64,000 nt of DNA from an uncultured Collinsella sp. (GCA_959019945.1 CAUEQD010000004.1:77404-141403), one strand, 5' to 3'; positions 1-9,365 are shown, counted from the first letter of the stretch. Notes: generated by a model not told the origin, from the letters alone. Translations and numbers: made by a program.

Positions 1-1935
1 GCGCAGCTCGGTAAAGGCGTCGACGAGGGCCTGCGTCATGGCGGCGTTGGCCGGCTCGCCCTCGAGCTTGTTGGCGGCCTTGGAGGCATCGCTCCAGCGC
101 TTGTTGGCGGCGCGCAGGTAGTCGTCGCACACAGCGAGCGCTCGGTGCGTCTCGAACTTGTACATGGCCTGCTCAAAGGCGAGGGCTGCCTGCTGGGCGG
201 CTTCGACCACGGTGTCAGAAGCGGCACCGGCGGGGATGCAACCGTTGCGATAGGGACTCTCGTCGCCCTCCTTGACGGCGACGCCGTAGAAGCAGCTGCG
301 GGCCAGGCGGTTGAACACGCCGGTCAGCAGCGCGCTCTCCTTAAGGGCGGGGTCGATAACGCGCTTGTCGTCGCAGGCGCGCACCTCGTTGCCGTCCTTG
401 TCCTTGCCGGTCACGCGCGTGTCGTATGCCTTGGGGCTAAAGCTCACCGGCTTCTCGGACAGGCCGAGCGACAGCCAATGCGCGCGCATCTGCTCGCAGG
501 TGTAGTGGTTGAGCAGGTCGTCTGCCGGCGGGGGAGGAGTCTGCGAGGACGAGCTTGCCTTTTTGCCCATGTAGAGCAGGTGGTAGCAGGCGCTGACGGT
601 GCTCTGCGTGAGGTTCCAACCCAGGGCCTCCCACATGGCGGTCTGCGCGATGCAATAGAAGTAGATGTTGTCCTGGCCAATGAACTGGTAGATCTGTGCG
701 TCATCCGAGCACCACCAGTCGCGCCAGTCGAGCGAGCTGTGCTGGTAGGTGGGCGCGGGGACCTGCGTGGAATCGGCGGCGGGCTCGCCCATGAGGGCGG
801 CATCCTGGGCGGCGACGCCCTCGGTCACGCCGGCGGCCTTGGCATCGCGTGCGAGCACGGTGCGCGTATAGCTGATGGGAGCCCACAGGCTCTCGGGCCA
901 GCACCAGCAGGTGACGTCGGAGACGCCATCGACCTCGGGCACCGGAACGCCCCAGTCGATGTTGCCGGTGATGCGGAAGGGTACGAGCGCCTTGCCGCTG
1001 CGGAAGCGCACGCCGCCGTTGGCGAGCACCGCGTGGGCATCGTCGCGCTCCTTCCAGCTGGGGAAGGTGACGGTAAAGCTGCTCTTGTTGCCCTCGGGCT
1101 CCAGCACGGTGTGCTCGGGAAGCTGATCCTCGACGGCATCGAAGGCCTCGCGGAACTTGTTCTGGATGTAGAGCTGGGCCGGCAGCAGCCACTCTTCCAT
1201 GGTCTTGGAGACCACGGAGCGAACCTGCGGGTTCTGGGCGAGCTTGGCGGTATAGGTTTTCATAAAGTCGAGGTAGGCCGGCAGGTCGAAGTAGAGGTTG
1301 TCGACCGGGCGCAGCTCGGGCACCTCGCCGGTGAGCTGGCTTTTGGGCGCGATGAGCTCCTCGGGCTCAAACTGGTGACCCAGGTCGCACTCGTCGGCAT
1401 AAGCCTTCTCGGACTTGCAGCCCTGGATGGGGCAGCGGCCGATCACCTGGCGGCCGTTGAGGAACGTGCCGGCCTTGGCGTCGTAGAACTGCAGCGTGGA
1501 GCGCTTGGAGATGGTGCCCTGTTCGTGCAGACGCTCGATAATCTCGGCGGTCACCTCGTTGTGAATCTGCGCAGCCGGCTCAAGGCCCGAGCCGCCGTAG
1601 ATATCGCAGCTGATGTTGTAGTTGTTGAGGGTCGCGGCCTGGCGGGAGTGATTGGACTCGACATACTCGGCGATGGACTTGTCGTAGCCCTCGTTCTCCT
1701 TGAGCTTGCGGTAGCTCTCCATGATGGGCGAGCCATAGCAGTCGGTGCCCGAGGTGAAGATGACGTTCTCGCGGCCCAGACGGTCGCGCAGGAAGCGGGC
1801 GAAGAAGTCGGCCGGGACAAAGACGCCACCGACGTGGCCAAAGTGAAGGCCCTTGTTGCCGTAGGGCTCGCCGGCGGTAACGATGGCGCGGCGAGGCCAG
1901 CTGGGACGGTCGTTCATGGAGTATTTGGATGCCAT
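1..1935 (-). CDS. metG: Methionyl-tRNA-synthetase-like class I tRNA ligase (3' end outside window)
   Basis: Reading from ATG at 1935 leftward, the frame stays open to base 1, giving 645 codons with the end missing. A Rossmann-fold class I signature HFGH sits at residues 31-34. A zinc-knuckle-like segment (CPIQGC, then DECDLGH) is followed by ELIAPKSQLTGEVPELR, which matches the connective peptide of methionyl-tRNA synthetases. It should charge tRNA-Met in the cytoplasm. The expected KMSKS loop appears to be replaced: after YMG the sequence reads KKASSSSQTPPPP (about residues 458-470), so the catalytic lysine of the loop is absent. It could be the housekeeping MetRS with a divergent loop or a specialised paralog. 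The start is supported by the reverse-strand purine-rich GGAGTCCC just upstream. The long opposite-strand ORF over this region is a shadow. Confidence 0.85.
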   Translation of the reverse strand, partial: MASKYSMNDRPSWPRRAIVTAGEPYGNKGLHFGHVGGVFVPADFFARFLRDRLGRENVIFTSGTDCYGSPIMESYRKLKENEGYDKSIAEYVESNHSRQAATLNNYNISCDIYGGSGLEPAAQIHNEVTAEIIERLHEQGTISKRSTLQFYDAKAGTFLNGRQVIGRCPIQGCKSEKAYADECDLGHQFEPEELIAPKSQLTGEVPELRPVDNLYFDLPAYLDFMKTYTAKLAQNPQVRSVVSKTMEEWLLPAQLYIQNKFREAFDAVEDQLPEHTVLEPEGNKSSFTVTFPSWKERDDAHAVLANGGVRFRSGKALVPFRITGNIDWGVPVPEVDGVSDVTCWCWPESLWAPISYTRTVLARDAKAAGVTEGVAAQDAALMGEPAADSTQVPAPTYQHSSLDWRDWWCSDDAQIYQFIGQDNIYFYCIAQTAMWEALGWNLTQSTVSACYHLLYMGKKASSSSQTPPPPADDLLNHYTCEQMRAHWLSLGLSEKPVSFSPKAYDTRVTGKDKDGNEVRACDDKRVIDPALKESALLTGVFNRLARSCFYGVAVKEGDESPYRNGCIPAGAASDTVVEAAQQAALAFEQAMYKFETHRALAVCDDYLRAANKRWSDASKAANKLEGEPANAAMTQALVDAFTELR

Positions 1936-2067
1936 GGGACTCCTTCGCATATGGTGAGAGCGCGGCCGGGCGCAAGGCCTGGCGACGCGGTGGTCAATTC
2001 GTGCATATCGTTCGACATTATCGCACATGCGGACGGGTACGTGGCAGGGGCGCTATCCTAAGATGCT

Positions 2068-2634
2068 ATGAATGAGATTTCCAACATACATGCGTTTGAA
2101 GACGAGGAATTTCTGCACGCTTGCTTCGTGTGGGGGATGGTCGTAGTCGGCGTGTTTGCCGTGTGCCTGGTGCCGGTGTTTATGCTGCTGGGCGGGCCTG
2201 CAGACTTGGATGCGGCTGACGCGGGCGGCTGGATGGCTGTCGTGGGCTGGATAGTCGGCTTGGCTGCGGTTTCTGCGGCGTCATTTGCCGTGCACGAGCT
2301 GGTGCACGGTGTGTTTTTTAAGCTGCTGGCGCCTGCGGGCGCGCAGGTGACCTTTGGGGCGAATCGCGAGACGGCGATGATCTATGCCTGCGCCGAGGGC
2401 GTTGTGTATTCGCGCCGGCGGTACATGGCGGTTTGCCTGGCACCGACGGCTGTTGTGACGACAACGCTTGCCCTGGGGTTTGCGTTTTCGGGCTATCCGC
2501 TGCTGTGCTATCTGGCGGCCGGCTTGCATTTGTCAGGCTGTGTGGGCGACTGGTATTACGTGCGGACCATTTTGCGCGACCGCCGCATTGTCGCCTGCGA
2601 GGACACGTCCTTCGGCGTGCGCTTTTTCGGGTGA
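2068..2634 (+). CDS. DUF3267-type membrane protein with HExxH motif
   Basis: 188 aa. Several hydrophobic stretches suggest four membrane segments (about residues 20-45, 55-75, 120-145 and 150-170). An HELVHG motif at residues 76-81 is the zinc-protease-like signature of the DUF3267 family of putative intramembrane metalloproteases. Substrate is unknown. It is transcribed divergently from the tRNA ligase and directly followed by queH, whose ribosome-binding site overlaps its stop codon, so the two are probably cotranscribed. A TATCCT hexamer lies only about 8 nt before the start, so the transcript could be nearly leaderless. Confidence 0.75.
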   Translation: MNEISNIHAFEDEEFLHACFVWGMVVVGVFAVCLVPVFMLLGGPADLDAADAGGWMAVVGWIVGLAAVSAASFAVHELVHGVFFKLLAPAGAQVTFGANRETAMIYACAEGVVYSRRRYMAVCLAPTAVVTTTLALGFAFSGYPLLCYLAAGLHLSGCVGDWYYVRTILRDRRIVACEDTSFGVRFFG

Positions 2635-2644
2635 GGAGATGTCG

Positions 2645-3220
2645 ATGAAGCCGTTGTTGTTGCACGCCTGCTGTGCGCCGTGCTCTCTTGAGCCGGTCCG
2701 CCTGCTGCGCGAGGAAGGGTTTGAGCCCACAATCTGCTGGACCAACCCCAATATTCAGCCGCACGATGAATGGCAGCGGCGTTTGGACGAGCTGCGCCGG
2801 TGGTGTGCCGATGGCGACATCGAGCTTATCGAGGCGGGGGAGGACCGTGAGCGCTGGGAGGCCGGCGTGGCACCGCTGGGTGCCGATCGGCCCCGTCGCT
2901 GTCGTGCGTGCTATGCCCTGCGCTTGGCCGAGGCGTGCCGCGTGGCCCAGGAGCGTGGGTTTGAGTTTGTGGGTACGACGCTCGCCGTCTCGCCGTATCA
3001 GTTGTTCGAAACCTGCAATGATGTGTTGGAGCGTCTGGCTGCCGCCCGCGGTCTCACTCCGGTGATTCGCGATTTTCGTCCGTATTACCCCGAGGCGACA
3101 CGCCGTTCGCGCGAGCTGGGCATGTATCGGCAGAACTACTGTGGTTGCCGCTTCTCGGCTGTCGAGGCGGCCATGGACCGCGCCCGCATCCGCGACGAGC
3201 GCAAAGCGTCCAAAAAGTAG
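2645..3220 (+). CDS. queH: Epoxyqueuosine reductase QueH
   Basis: 191 aa, cytoplasmic. It reduces epoxyqueuosine to queuosine in tRNA, the last step of the pathway. The diagnostic cysteine pairs of the QueH (DUF208) family are visible: HACCAPCS at residues 7-14, CRACYA mid-protein and YCGC near the C-terminus. These are expected to hold an iron-sulfur cluster and an adjacent metal site. I chose ATG 2645 because GGAG at 2635-2638 lies 6 nt upstream; ATG 2639 is possible, but its spacing would be nearly zero. It is followed 64 nt later by queA of the same pathway. An upstream in-frame extension to 2468 lies inside the preceding gene and is not used. Confidence 0.93.
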   Translation: MKPLLLHACCAPCSLEPVRLLREEGFEPTICWTNPNIQPHDEWQRRLDELRRWCADGDIELIEAGEDRERWEAGVAPLGADRPRRCRACYALRLAEACRVAQERGFEFVGTTLAVSPYQLFETCNDVLERLAAARGLTPVIRDFRPYYPEATRRSRELGMYRQNYCGCRFSAVEAAMDRARIRDERKASKK

Positions 3221-3284
3221 TTCATTTGGGACGTCAGCCTGCTAGGATGTAGAGCGGACTTTAGCTATATAAGGAGTATCCGAC

Positions 3285-4502
3285 GTGTCTATGCGTACCG
3301 ATGATTTTGACTACAACCTTCCTGAGGAACTGATCGCCCAGGCTCCAGCCGAGCCGCGCGACTCCTGCCGCCTGCTGGTGGTGGATCGCAAGGGCTCCCA
3401 GGCGGGAACGCCGCTGAAGCACGGCGGTACCGTTGAGCACCGCATCTTCCGCGACATCATCGACTATATCGAGCCGGGCGACGTGCTCGTCATCAATCAG
3501 ACGCGCGTGATGCCGGCCCGTCTGATCGGTCGTAAAACGGGATCGGGCGGCGTGGTCGAGACCCTGCTGCTCAAGCGCCGCGAGGACGTGGATCCGCTGG
3601 GCCATGTTTGGGAGTGCTTGGTCAAGCCGGGCAAGCGCCTGAAGCCCGGTGCTCATATTGAGTATCGCGCCGGTGGCGCCCATGCGCCCGAGGGGGCTCC
3701 CGTGGTGCTGACGGCCGAGGTTGTCGACTTTGTCACCGATAGCCGCGGCGGCCGCCTGGTACGCTTTGAGCCGGCCGGTTGCAATGCCGCCGGCGAGCCG
3801 CGCACGCTCGACGAGGCCATCCATGCTGCCGGCCACGTGCCGCTGCCGCCCTACATTACCGATTACGAGGGCGATCCCGAGAAGTACCAGACCGTCTACG
3901 CCATGAAGGAGGAGCACTCGGCCGCTGCTCCCACGGCGGGTCTGCATTTTACTCCCGAGCTCATGGCTGCCATCGAGGCCAAGGGTGCCAAGTTTGCCGC
4001 CGTCGAGCTCGAGGTGGGTATCGATACCTTCCGTCTGGTGGAGGAGGACGACCCCGCGCAGCACGTGATGCACACCGAGCGCTACCACGTGTCGCAGGAG
4101 GTTGTCGACGCCGTGCATAAGGCGAAGGCCGAGGGCCATCGTGTGATCGCCGTCGGCACTACCGCAGTGCGCTCGCTCGAGAGCGCGTTTGACGCGGACG
4201 CGCCGGTGTCCGATCCGGCTGTGACGGCGCGCTATTTTGAGGGCCGCGAGGACGGGGCCGACACGCTCGGCCGCGGCGACATCGTGGTGCGCGAGAACGC
4301 GACAACGCAGCTCTACCTCATGCCCGGCTCGACCTATCACGTGGTCGACGCGCTGATCACGAACTTCCACGTGCCGCGCTCCACGCTCATGATGCTCGTA
4401 AGCGCACTTGCCACCCGCGACCAGATCATGGATGCCTACGCCGCTGCTATCGAAGAACGCTACCGCTTCTTCAGCTTTGGTGACGCCATGCTCATCTTGT
4501 AG
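3285..4502 (+). CDS. queA: S-adenosylmethionine:tRNA ribosyltransferase-isomerase QueA
   Basis: 405 aa. It transfers and isomerises the ribosyl group of S-adenosylmethionine onto preQ1 in tRNA, making epoxyqueuosine, the substrate of QueH just upstream. Family signatures are present: FDYNLPEELIAQ at the N-terminus, VLVINQTRVMPARL, PTAGLHFTPELM, and NFHVPRSTLMMLVSA near the C-terminus. It is somewhat longer than the usual ~345 aa, with extra residues in the first half. Start is GTG 3285, since AAGGAG at 3271-3276 lies 8 nt upstream; ATG 3291 would be too distant. The stop is immediately followed by a composite of repeat elements. Confidence 0.95.
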   Translation: MSMRTDDFDYNLPEELIAQAPAEPRDSCRLLVVDRKGSQAGTPLKHGGTVEHRIFRDIIDYIEPGDVLVINQTRVMPARLIGRKTGSGGVVETLLLKRREDVDPLGHVWECLVKPGKRLKPGAHIEYRAGGAHAPEGAPVVLTAEVVDFVTDSRGGRLVRFEPAGCNAAGEPRTLDEAIHAAGHVPLPPYITDYEGDPEKYQTVYAMKEEHSAAAPTAGLHFTPELMAAIEAKGAKFAAVELEVGIDTFRLVEEDDPAQHVMHTERYHVSQEVVDAVHKAKAEGHRVIAVGTTAVRSLESAFDADAPVSDPAVTARYFEGREDGADTLGRGDIVVRENATTQLYLMPGSTYHVVDALITNFHVPRSTLMMLVSALATRDQIMDAYAAAIEERYRFFSFGDAMLIL

Positions 4503-4530
4503 GTTACGGCGTTTTACAAACGCCGTAACC
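4502..4530 (+). terminator. 13-bp perfect hairpin at the queA stop codon
   Basis: GGTTACGGCGTTT pairs exactly with AAACGCCGTAACC around a TAC loop, starting at the last base of the queA stop codon. It lacks a clear U-tract. An equivalent hairpin begins with the same GGTTACG after the dipeptidase gene (17738), and a diverged form follows the SDR gene, so it is the first module of a repeated composite element. Confidence 0.6.
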
Positions 4531-4533
4531 GGT

Positions 4534-4650
4534 CGACGCTGCGCGGGCCGCATTTGGACAATCTGACGTTCAACTTCAAGGGCGCGACCAGAAGGTCAGC
4601 GCCCTTTCGTTTCACGTCACCTTGCCTCAAATGCGACCCGCTCGCTGTCG
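4534..4650 (+). repeat. Long compound-hairpin repeat, copy 1
   Basis: Outer arms 4534-4556 and 4628-4650 pair with few mismatches. Inside, TGACGT (about 4564-4569) can pair with ACGTCA (about 4613-4618), and the apex is AAGGGCGC, GACC-AGAA-GGTC, GCGCCCTT. Copies 2 and 3 are at 7761-7878 and 17770-17884. The arm sequences differ while pairing is kept, and short boxes (CGACGCTGC, TCTGACGTTCAA, TTTCACGTCACCTTGC, CGCTCGCTG) recur. Confidence 0.7.
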
Positions 4651-4695
4651 TTGCCAAAACACCGGCATTTCTTTGGTTGTCAACAAAACATCGGT

Positions 4696-4726
4696 GTAGT
4701 CATTGGGGACGTTCTTAAACGACTAC
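4696..4726 (+). repeat. GTAG-headed REP-like palindrome
   Basis: It begins GTAGTCATTGGGG, contains GGGGACGTTCTTAAA and ends GACTAC, the complement of the head. The same unit recurs at 7926-8068 and 17912-17996. A GTAG head on a short imperfect palindrome is the pattern of REP sequences associated with IS200-like (RAYT) transposases. No such transposase is visible in this window. Confidence 0.6.
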
Positions 4727-4744
4727 CTTGCATCAATCTAAATA

Positions 4745-4809
4745 AGTTGCGGTGAGATAGTTCTTGAATTGGCCTTTTTGGGCTAAACAGGAACTATCTC
4801 ACCGCAACT
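4745..4809. repeat. TTGCGGTG palindrome, copy 1 (terminator-like)
   Basis: A 19-bp perfect inverted repeat (4745-4763 with 4791-4809) surrounds a loop containing TTGGCC and GGGCTAA. It lies between the convergent 3' ends of queA and the coiled-coil protein gene and is probably a bidirectional terminator. Three further copies occur at 10925, 14488 and 59816 with different arm bases. Confidence 0.7.
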
Positions 4810-4836
4810 GCGTTGAGCGTTTTTTTGGCGGCTGGT

Positions 4837-6618
4837 TTACTTGCTCGCGAACAGCCAGACTAGGATGATCACCAGGATTGCGGCGACGATGCAGACGATG
4901 GCGCCGGTGAATTTGATGCGTGAGTCGCGGGTGCGCTCGCGCACCGCGTCCTCGGTGGCCTCGAGCTGGGCGACTTCTCGCTCGGTCTCGGCGTGTTCGG
5001 CTTTGTCTCGGGCCAAGGATCCTGCAAGCGACTCAGTGATCTCTGGATGGTCATGTACCTCGGTCGCCTGCTCGATGATCGACTGTGCATGTGCGGCATC
5101 TGCTTGGGCGTTGGCGATGCTTTGCTCTTGGTCGCGGCGTGCCTTGTCCTCGGCGGCGATCTTCTCGCGCAGTTCGCGCTGGCGCGTCGTGGCGGCAGTT
5201 TTCGCCGTCTGCAGCTCGTCGCGCGCGGCATCAGCCTCAGTCGTCACGGCTTGGTGCGCGCGTTTGGCTTCGGCAATGGGGGCTTGAGCCTGCTCGACGG
5301 CCTGCTCGGCTGCGGCAAGCGAGTGCTCAAGGTCGGCGGTGATGCGCGGGACATCTTCTTCGGCTTTACGCAGGGCATCTGCCGTGTCGGAGATCTGCAT
5401 CGAGAGCTCGCTGGTGCGCACCGTATAGTTGGCGGGATTTGCCGAGGGATTGCGTTGCAGCTCGGCATACTCATGACGCAGCGTCTCGAGCTGGGCGCGC
5501 GTGGCGTCGACGGTTTGTTGTGCGGCGGCAATGCCGGCGTCTCGCTCGGCCTGCACCTTGTCGCGGATGCGCTTGGAATCCTCAAGACGTCGAACGAGGC
5601 GGTTGCCGGTCTCGCGAGAGCTTGCCTCGCGGGCCTCCACGGCGTCGAGCGCGGCCTTCAGGCGGAGCTCAGTCGCGTCATCCTCTGTCTTCATTTGTTC
5701 GAACTGACCCTTGAGCTCTGTCGCTTTGGCGGCGTGGGCATCACGGTCAATCTCGGCTGCCGCGGCGGCCTTTTGCGCTGTAGCGATCGCTTGGCGCTGG
5801 TCGGCGATGATCTGATCGTAGCGGCCTGCGATGTCCTGGCGCGTCTCGAGTTCCTCTGCCTGGTCAGCGATGCGCTGCTCAAGCTCGGCTAAATGGGCGC
5901 GGGCATCGGCGAGTGCCTTCTTGGCGGCGTTCATCTCGCGCATGGCCGACGCGCCCTGGGCGATAAAAGTGCCCACGGCGTTAGCGGTGTTTGAGACGGC
6001 GCTCCCCAGGTCGCGGCTCGTGGCGGGGGAATGCGAGGTGGTCGGGTGCGCGGCCTCGGCGGCATTCATATCGGCAGTCTGCGGCGCGGCGATATTGCCG
6101 GTGCCGCCTTCGATTACGGAAAAGCCCGCTGCGTGCGGGTCGACCGCGTCGGCGCCGATCGTGGGATGCTCGAGCTGCAGAAACGAGGGCATGGTGCTGC
6201 CCTGGTCGGCAACCGGGGTCTCGCCGGGCACAAACGTCGAGGCGGCCTCGGCGGCTTCCTCTTCCTCGGCGTCGACATCGGCATCGGCGACAGCGTTCTT
6301 CATCGCTTTGACGGCATCCATCATGGAGTCCATGACGGCGTCGAGCTCTTCTTCCGATGACACCTCGATGGGGCCCGCTACATTCGGAGCGTCCTCAGTC
6401 TTGGGCTCAGTATCGCTCGGGTCCGGCTGCTCCAGCTGCTCTTCTTTGCCTTGATCTGCGGCAACATTTGCGTCTCCGGCCTCGTCTGCGGCGGCAGGAG
6501 CCTCCTCGACAGCGGCATCAATGCCGCCATCGCTGCTGGTAGAAGTATCGCAGTCGTCAATGGTGTCTGCGGAATCATCAATATGCTGTTGAGTCTGGGG
6601 GTCCAGCTCGTCTGTCAT
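4837..6618 (-). CDS. Tail-anchored acidic coiled-coil protein, function unknown
   Basis: 593 aa from ATG 6618 (ATG 6624 and an upstream in-frame start at 6729 are alternatives; GAGGAG lies 9 nt before 6618). The first ~200 residues are acidic and low-complexity, rich in D, E, A and T. Residues about 230-560 form a long alanine/glutamate-rich coiled coil. The C-terminus ends in one hydrophobic helix (ending VIILVWLFASK) with only two residues after it. This predicts a cytoplasmic rod tethered to the membrane by its tail. No enzymatic motif was recognised. A scaffold or envelope-spacing role is only a guess. Confidence 0.75.
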   Translation of the reverse strand: MTDELDPQTQQHIDDSADTIDDCDTSTSSDGGIDAAVEEAPAAADEAGDANVAADQGKEEQLEQPDPSDTEPKTEDAPNVAGPIEVSSEEELDAVMDSMMDAVKAMKNAVADADVDAEEEEAAEAASTFVPGETPVADQGSTMPSFLQLEHPTIGADAVDPHAAGFSVIEGGTGNIAAPQTADMNAAEAAHPTTSHSPATSRDLGSAVSNTANAVGTFIAQGASAMREMNAAKKALADARAHLAELEQRIADQAEELETRQDIAGRYDQIIADQRQAIATAQKAAAAAEIDRDAHAAKATELKGQFEQMKTEDDATELRLKAALDAVEAREASSRETGNRLVRRLEDSKRIRDKVQAERDAGIAAAQQTVDATRAQLETLRHEYAELQRNPSANPANYTVRTSELSMQISDTADALRKAEEDVPRITADLEHSLAAAEQAVEQAQAPIAEAKRAHQAVTTEADAARDELQTAKTAATTRQRELREKIAAEDKARRDQEQSIANAQADAAHAQSIIEQATEVHDHPEITESLAGSLARDKAEHAETEREVAQLEATEDAVRERTRDSRIKFTGAIVCIVAAILVIILVWLFASK

Positions 6619-6757
6619 AGGCATGTGCTCCTCATCGTTGTTTGTCACCCTATGATAAAGTCTCGCGCCGACATCCCGCGCGCCGCAGCAAAGTTTCAAA
6701 ACGTGTTCGATGGCTCGTGTCGATAGCAAAAACTCGGCCCCTTTATCCAGTTTGTAC

Positions 6758-6787
6758 TTGACAATCCCTTCGCCGAAAGACGTTATG
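6758..6787 (+). promoter_or_regulatory. Possible sigma70-type promoter of the SDR gene
   Basis: A perfect TTGACA hexamer at 6758-6763 is followed about 18 nt later by a weak GTTATG. It is about 130 nt upstream of the SDR start, leaving a long leader. The -10 match is poor. Confidence 0.3.
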
Positions 6788-6914
6788 CCGTTCGCCTGCC
6801 GAGGCCTTTTCTTTTCACTTGAAGAAGCTAAAGTTGCATTTCAGCTTTTGGCGCGTTTATTTTGGATGCGCGCAGTCGGCGGGCGTGCCCGTCGCGATTT
6901 TGAAAGGACTTCGT

Positions 6915-7715
6915 ATGGGACTTTTCACTGGTAAGACCGTGATCGTCACCGGCGGCGGCAAGGCCACGCTTAAGGACGGCTCTGCTGGCTCCATCGGCTA
7001 CGGTATCGATATCGCTTTTGCCAAGGAGGGCGCGAACCTCGTCATCACCGGTCGTAACGTTGCTAAACTCGAGGCTGCCAAGGAGTCTCTCGAGGCTGAG
7101 TACGGCGTCAAAGTTCTGCCTGTTCAGGCCGATGTCTCGGCTGGTCAGGACAACGAGGCCGTCGTGCAGAACGTTATCGACAAGGCGATTGAGGAGTTCG
7201 GCCGCATCGACGCCGTCGTCAACAACGCCCAGGCCAGCGCCTCGGGTGTGACCATCGCCGACCACACTATGGACCAGTTTAATCTGGCCATTTACTCTGG
7301 CCTGTATGCCACCTACCTGTACATGCAGAAGGCCTATCCGCACCTGAAGGAGACCAAGGGTTCCGTGGTCAACTTTGCTTCGGGCGCCGGTCTGTTTGGC
7401 AACTATGGCCAGTGCAGCTATGCTGCCGCCAAGGAGGGCATCCGCGGCTTGACTCGCGTTGCCGCCAACGAGTGGGGCAAGGACGGCATCAACGTCAACA
7501 TCGTGTGCCCGCTTGCCTGGACTGCTGCGCTCGAGAACTTCCAGGACGCCTATCCCGAGGCGTTCAAGGCCAACGTTCACATGCCGCCGGCGGGCCATTA
7601 CGGCGATGTCGAGAAGGAGATCGGCCGCGTGGTCGTTCAGCTTTGCGGCCCCGACTTTAAGTATATGAACGGCGAGACCGTCACCCTCGAGGGTGGCATG
7701 GGCCAGCGGCCGTAG
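6915..7715 (+). CDS. SDR-family NAD(P)-dependent oxidoreductase
   Basis: 266 aa. It is a classical short-chain dehydrogenase fold: nucleotide-binding TGGG...GSIGYG near residues 10-28, NNAQ at about residue 98, a serine in FASGAG, and the catalytic YAAAK. The glycine motif is expanded: about eight residues (KATLKDGS) sit between TG and the GxGxG-like end, unlike the usual TGxxxGIG. The start is ATG 6915, preceded by GAAAGGA; the ORF extends further upstream without a ribosome-binding site. Substrate cannot be told from sequence. Gut Coriobacteriia use SDR enzymes as hydroxysteroid dehydrogenases, which is one possibility. The gene stands alone and is followed by a repeat composite. Confidence 0.88.
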   Translation: MGLFTGKTVIVTGGGKATLKDGSAGSIGYGIDIAFAKEGANLVITGRNVAKLEAAKESLEAEYGVKVLPVQADVSAGQDNEAVVQNVIDKAIEEFGRIDAVVNNAQASASGVTIADHTMDQFNLAIYSGLYATYLYMQKAYPHLKETKGSVVNFASGAGLFGNYGQCSYAAAKEGIRGLTRVAANEWGKDGINVNIVCPLAWTAALENFQDAYPEAFKANVHMPPAGHYGDVEKEIGRVVVQLCGPDFKYMNGETVTLEGGMGQRP

Positions 7716-7728
7716 GGGTTACGTCTCA

Positions 7729-7757
7729 GGTTCCGCCGTTCTAACGAACGGCGGACC
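7729..7757 (+). terminator. Hairpin after the SDR gene
   Basis: CCGCCGTTC (7733-7741) pairs with GAACGGCGG (7746-7754) around TAAC, extended by GGT/ACC with one bulge. It takes the place of the hairpin that follows queA and the dipeptidase, and it is preceded by the same GGTTACG box. Confidence 0.55.
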
Positions 7758-7760
7758 AGC

Positions 7761-7878
7761 CGACGCTGCGCGGTCACCAGAGCGACAACTTGTCACTCAA
7801 AGAGGACGGCATGACCAGAAGGTCTATGCCGTCCTCTTTTCATGCCAATTTGTTCGCTCTGGCGACCGCTCGCTGACG
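7761..7878 (+). repeat. Long compound-hairpin repeat, copy 2
   Basis: Arms 7761-7788 and 7850-7878 pair over most of their length (CGACGCTGCGCGGTCACC against GGCGACCGCTCGCTGACG). The apical stem 7799-7812 / 7826-7839 is a perfect 14-bp helix, capped by the same GACC-AGAA-GGTC as copy 1. The apical and outer stems differ in base sequence from copy 1 but keep pairing. Confidence 0.7.
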
Positions 7879-7925
7879 TTGTCAGAGCATCGGCGTTGCC
7901 TTGGCCGTTGGAAATAATCCCAGAT

Positions 7926-8068
7926 GTAGTCGTTGGGGACGTTCTTAAATGACTAGTCGAAAGGGACGCTCTTGCCGGCACCTGGGGACGGTCCCTAAGT
8001 GCCGGCAGATTGGGACACTTCTTTGCAAGATGGCGCTGAAGATTGTCCCCGACGACTAGTCGTTTAAT
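7926..8068. repeat. REP-like composite (two inverted GTAG units with a nested palindrome)
   Basis: The left unit starts GTAGTCGTTGGGGACG at 7926. A related inverted unit reading GTCCCCGACGACTAGTCG lies at 8045-8062. Between them a second palindrome has arms GCCGGCA (7974) and TGCCGGC (8000) around GGGGACGGTCCC. This resembles a bacterial interspersed mosaic element. The rest of the 438-bp gap before tgt shows no gene. Confidence 0.55.
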
Positions 8069-8153
8069 GCATCAGTTTCTGTCGAGTCGGTGCTTCTTGC
8101 GGGTTGCCCGTATAATGGTTTGCGTATGAACCGCAACCAAGGAGTTCCAGTTT

Positions 8154-9293
<1,140 letters not shown>

Positions 9294-9365
9294 GAGCCGC
9301 GACCGCTGACCGATGCCTTGCAAGCGCTTGATGCATCGTGGGTACCATACCGAATAGTTGATGTT

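Noticed and set aside
145..2061. Long + strand ORF opposite the tRNA ligase
   Set aside because: It is the antisense shadow of a recognisable gene; composition is repetitive G/V/A/L without domain motifs. The same applies to the long antisense ORFs at 3261-4553, 8064-9428, 16285-17643, 18084-20183, 22054-24090 and 44030-45238.
1936..2067. T-box or preQ1 riboswitch before the tRNA ligase or queuosine genes
   Set aside because: The leaders are short and I could not place a specifier loop, T-box sequence or preQ1 aptamer core.
2468..2644. N-terminal extension of QueH
   Set aside because: It lies inside the DUF3267 gene, and the cysteine motif that begins QueH proteins sits directly after the ATG at 2645.
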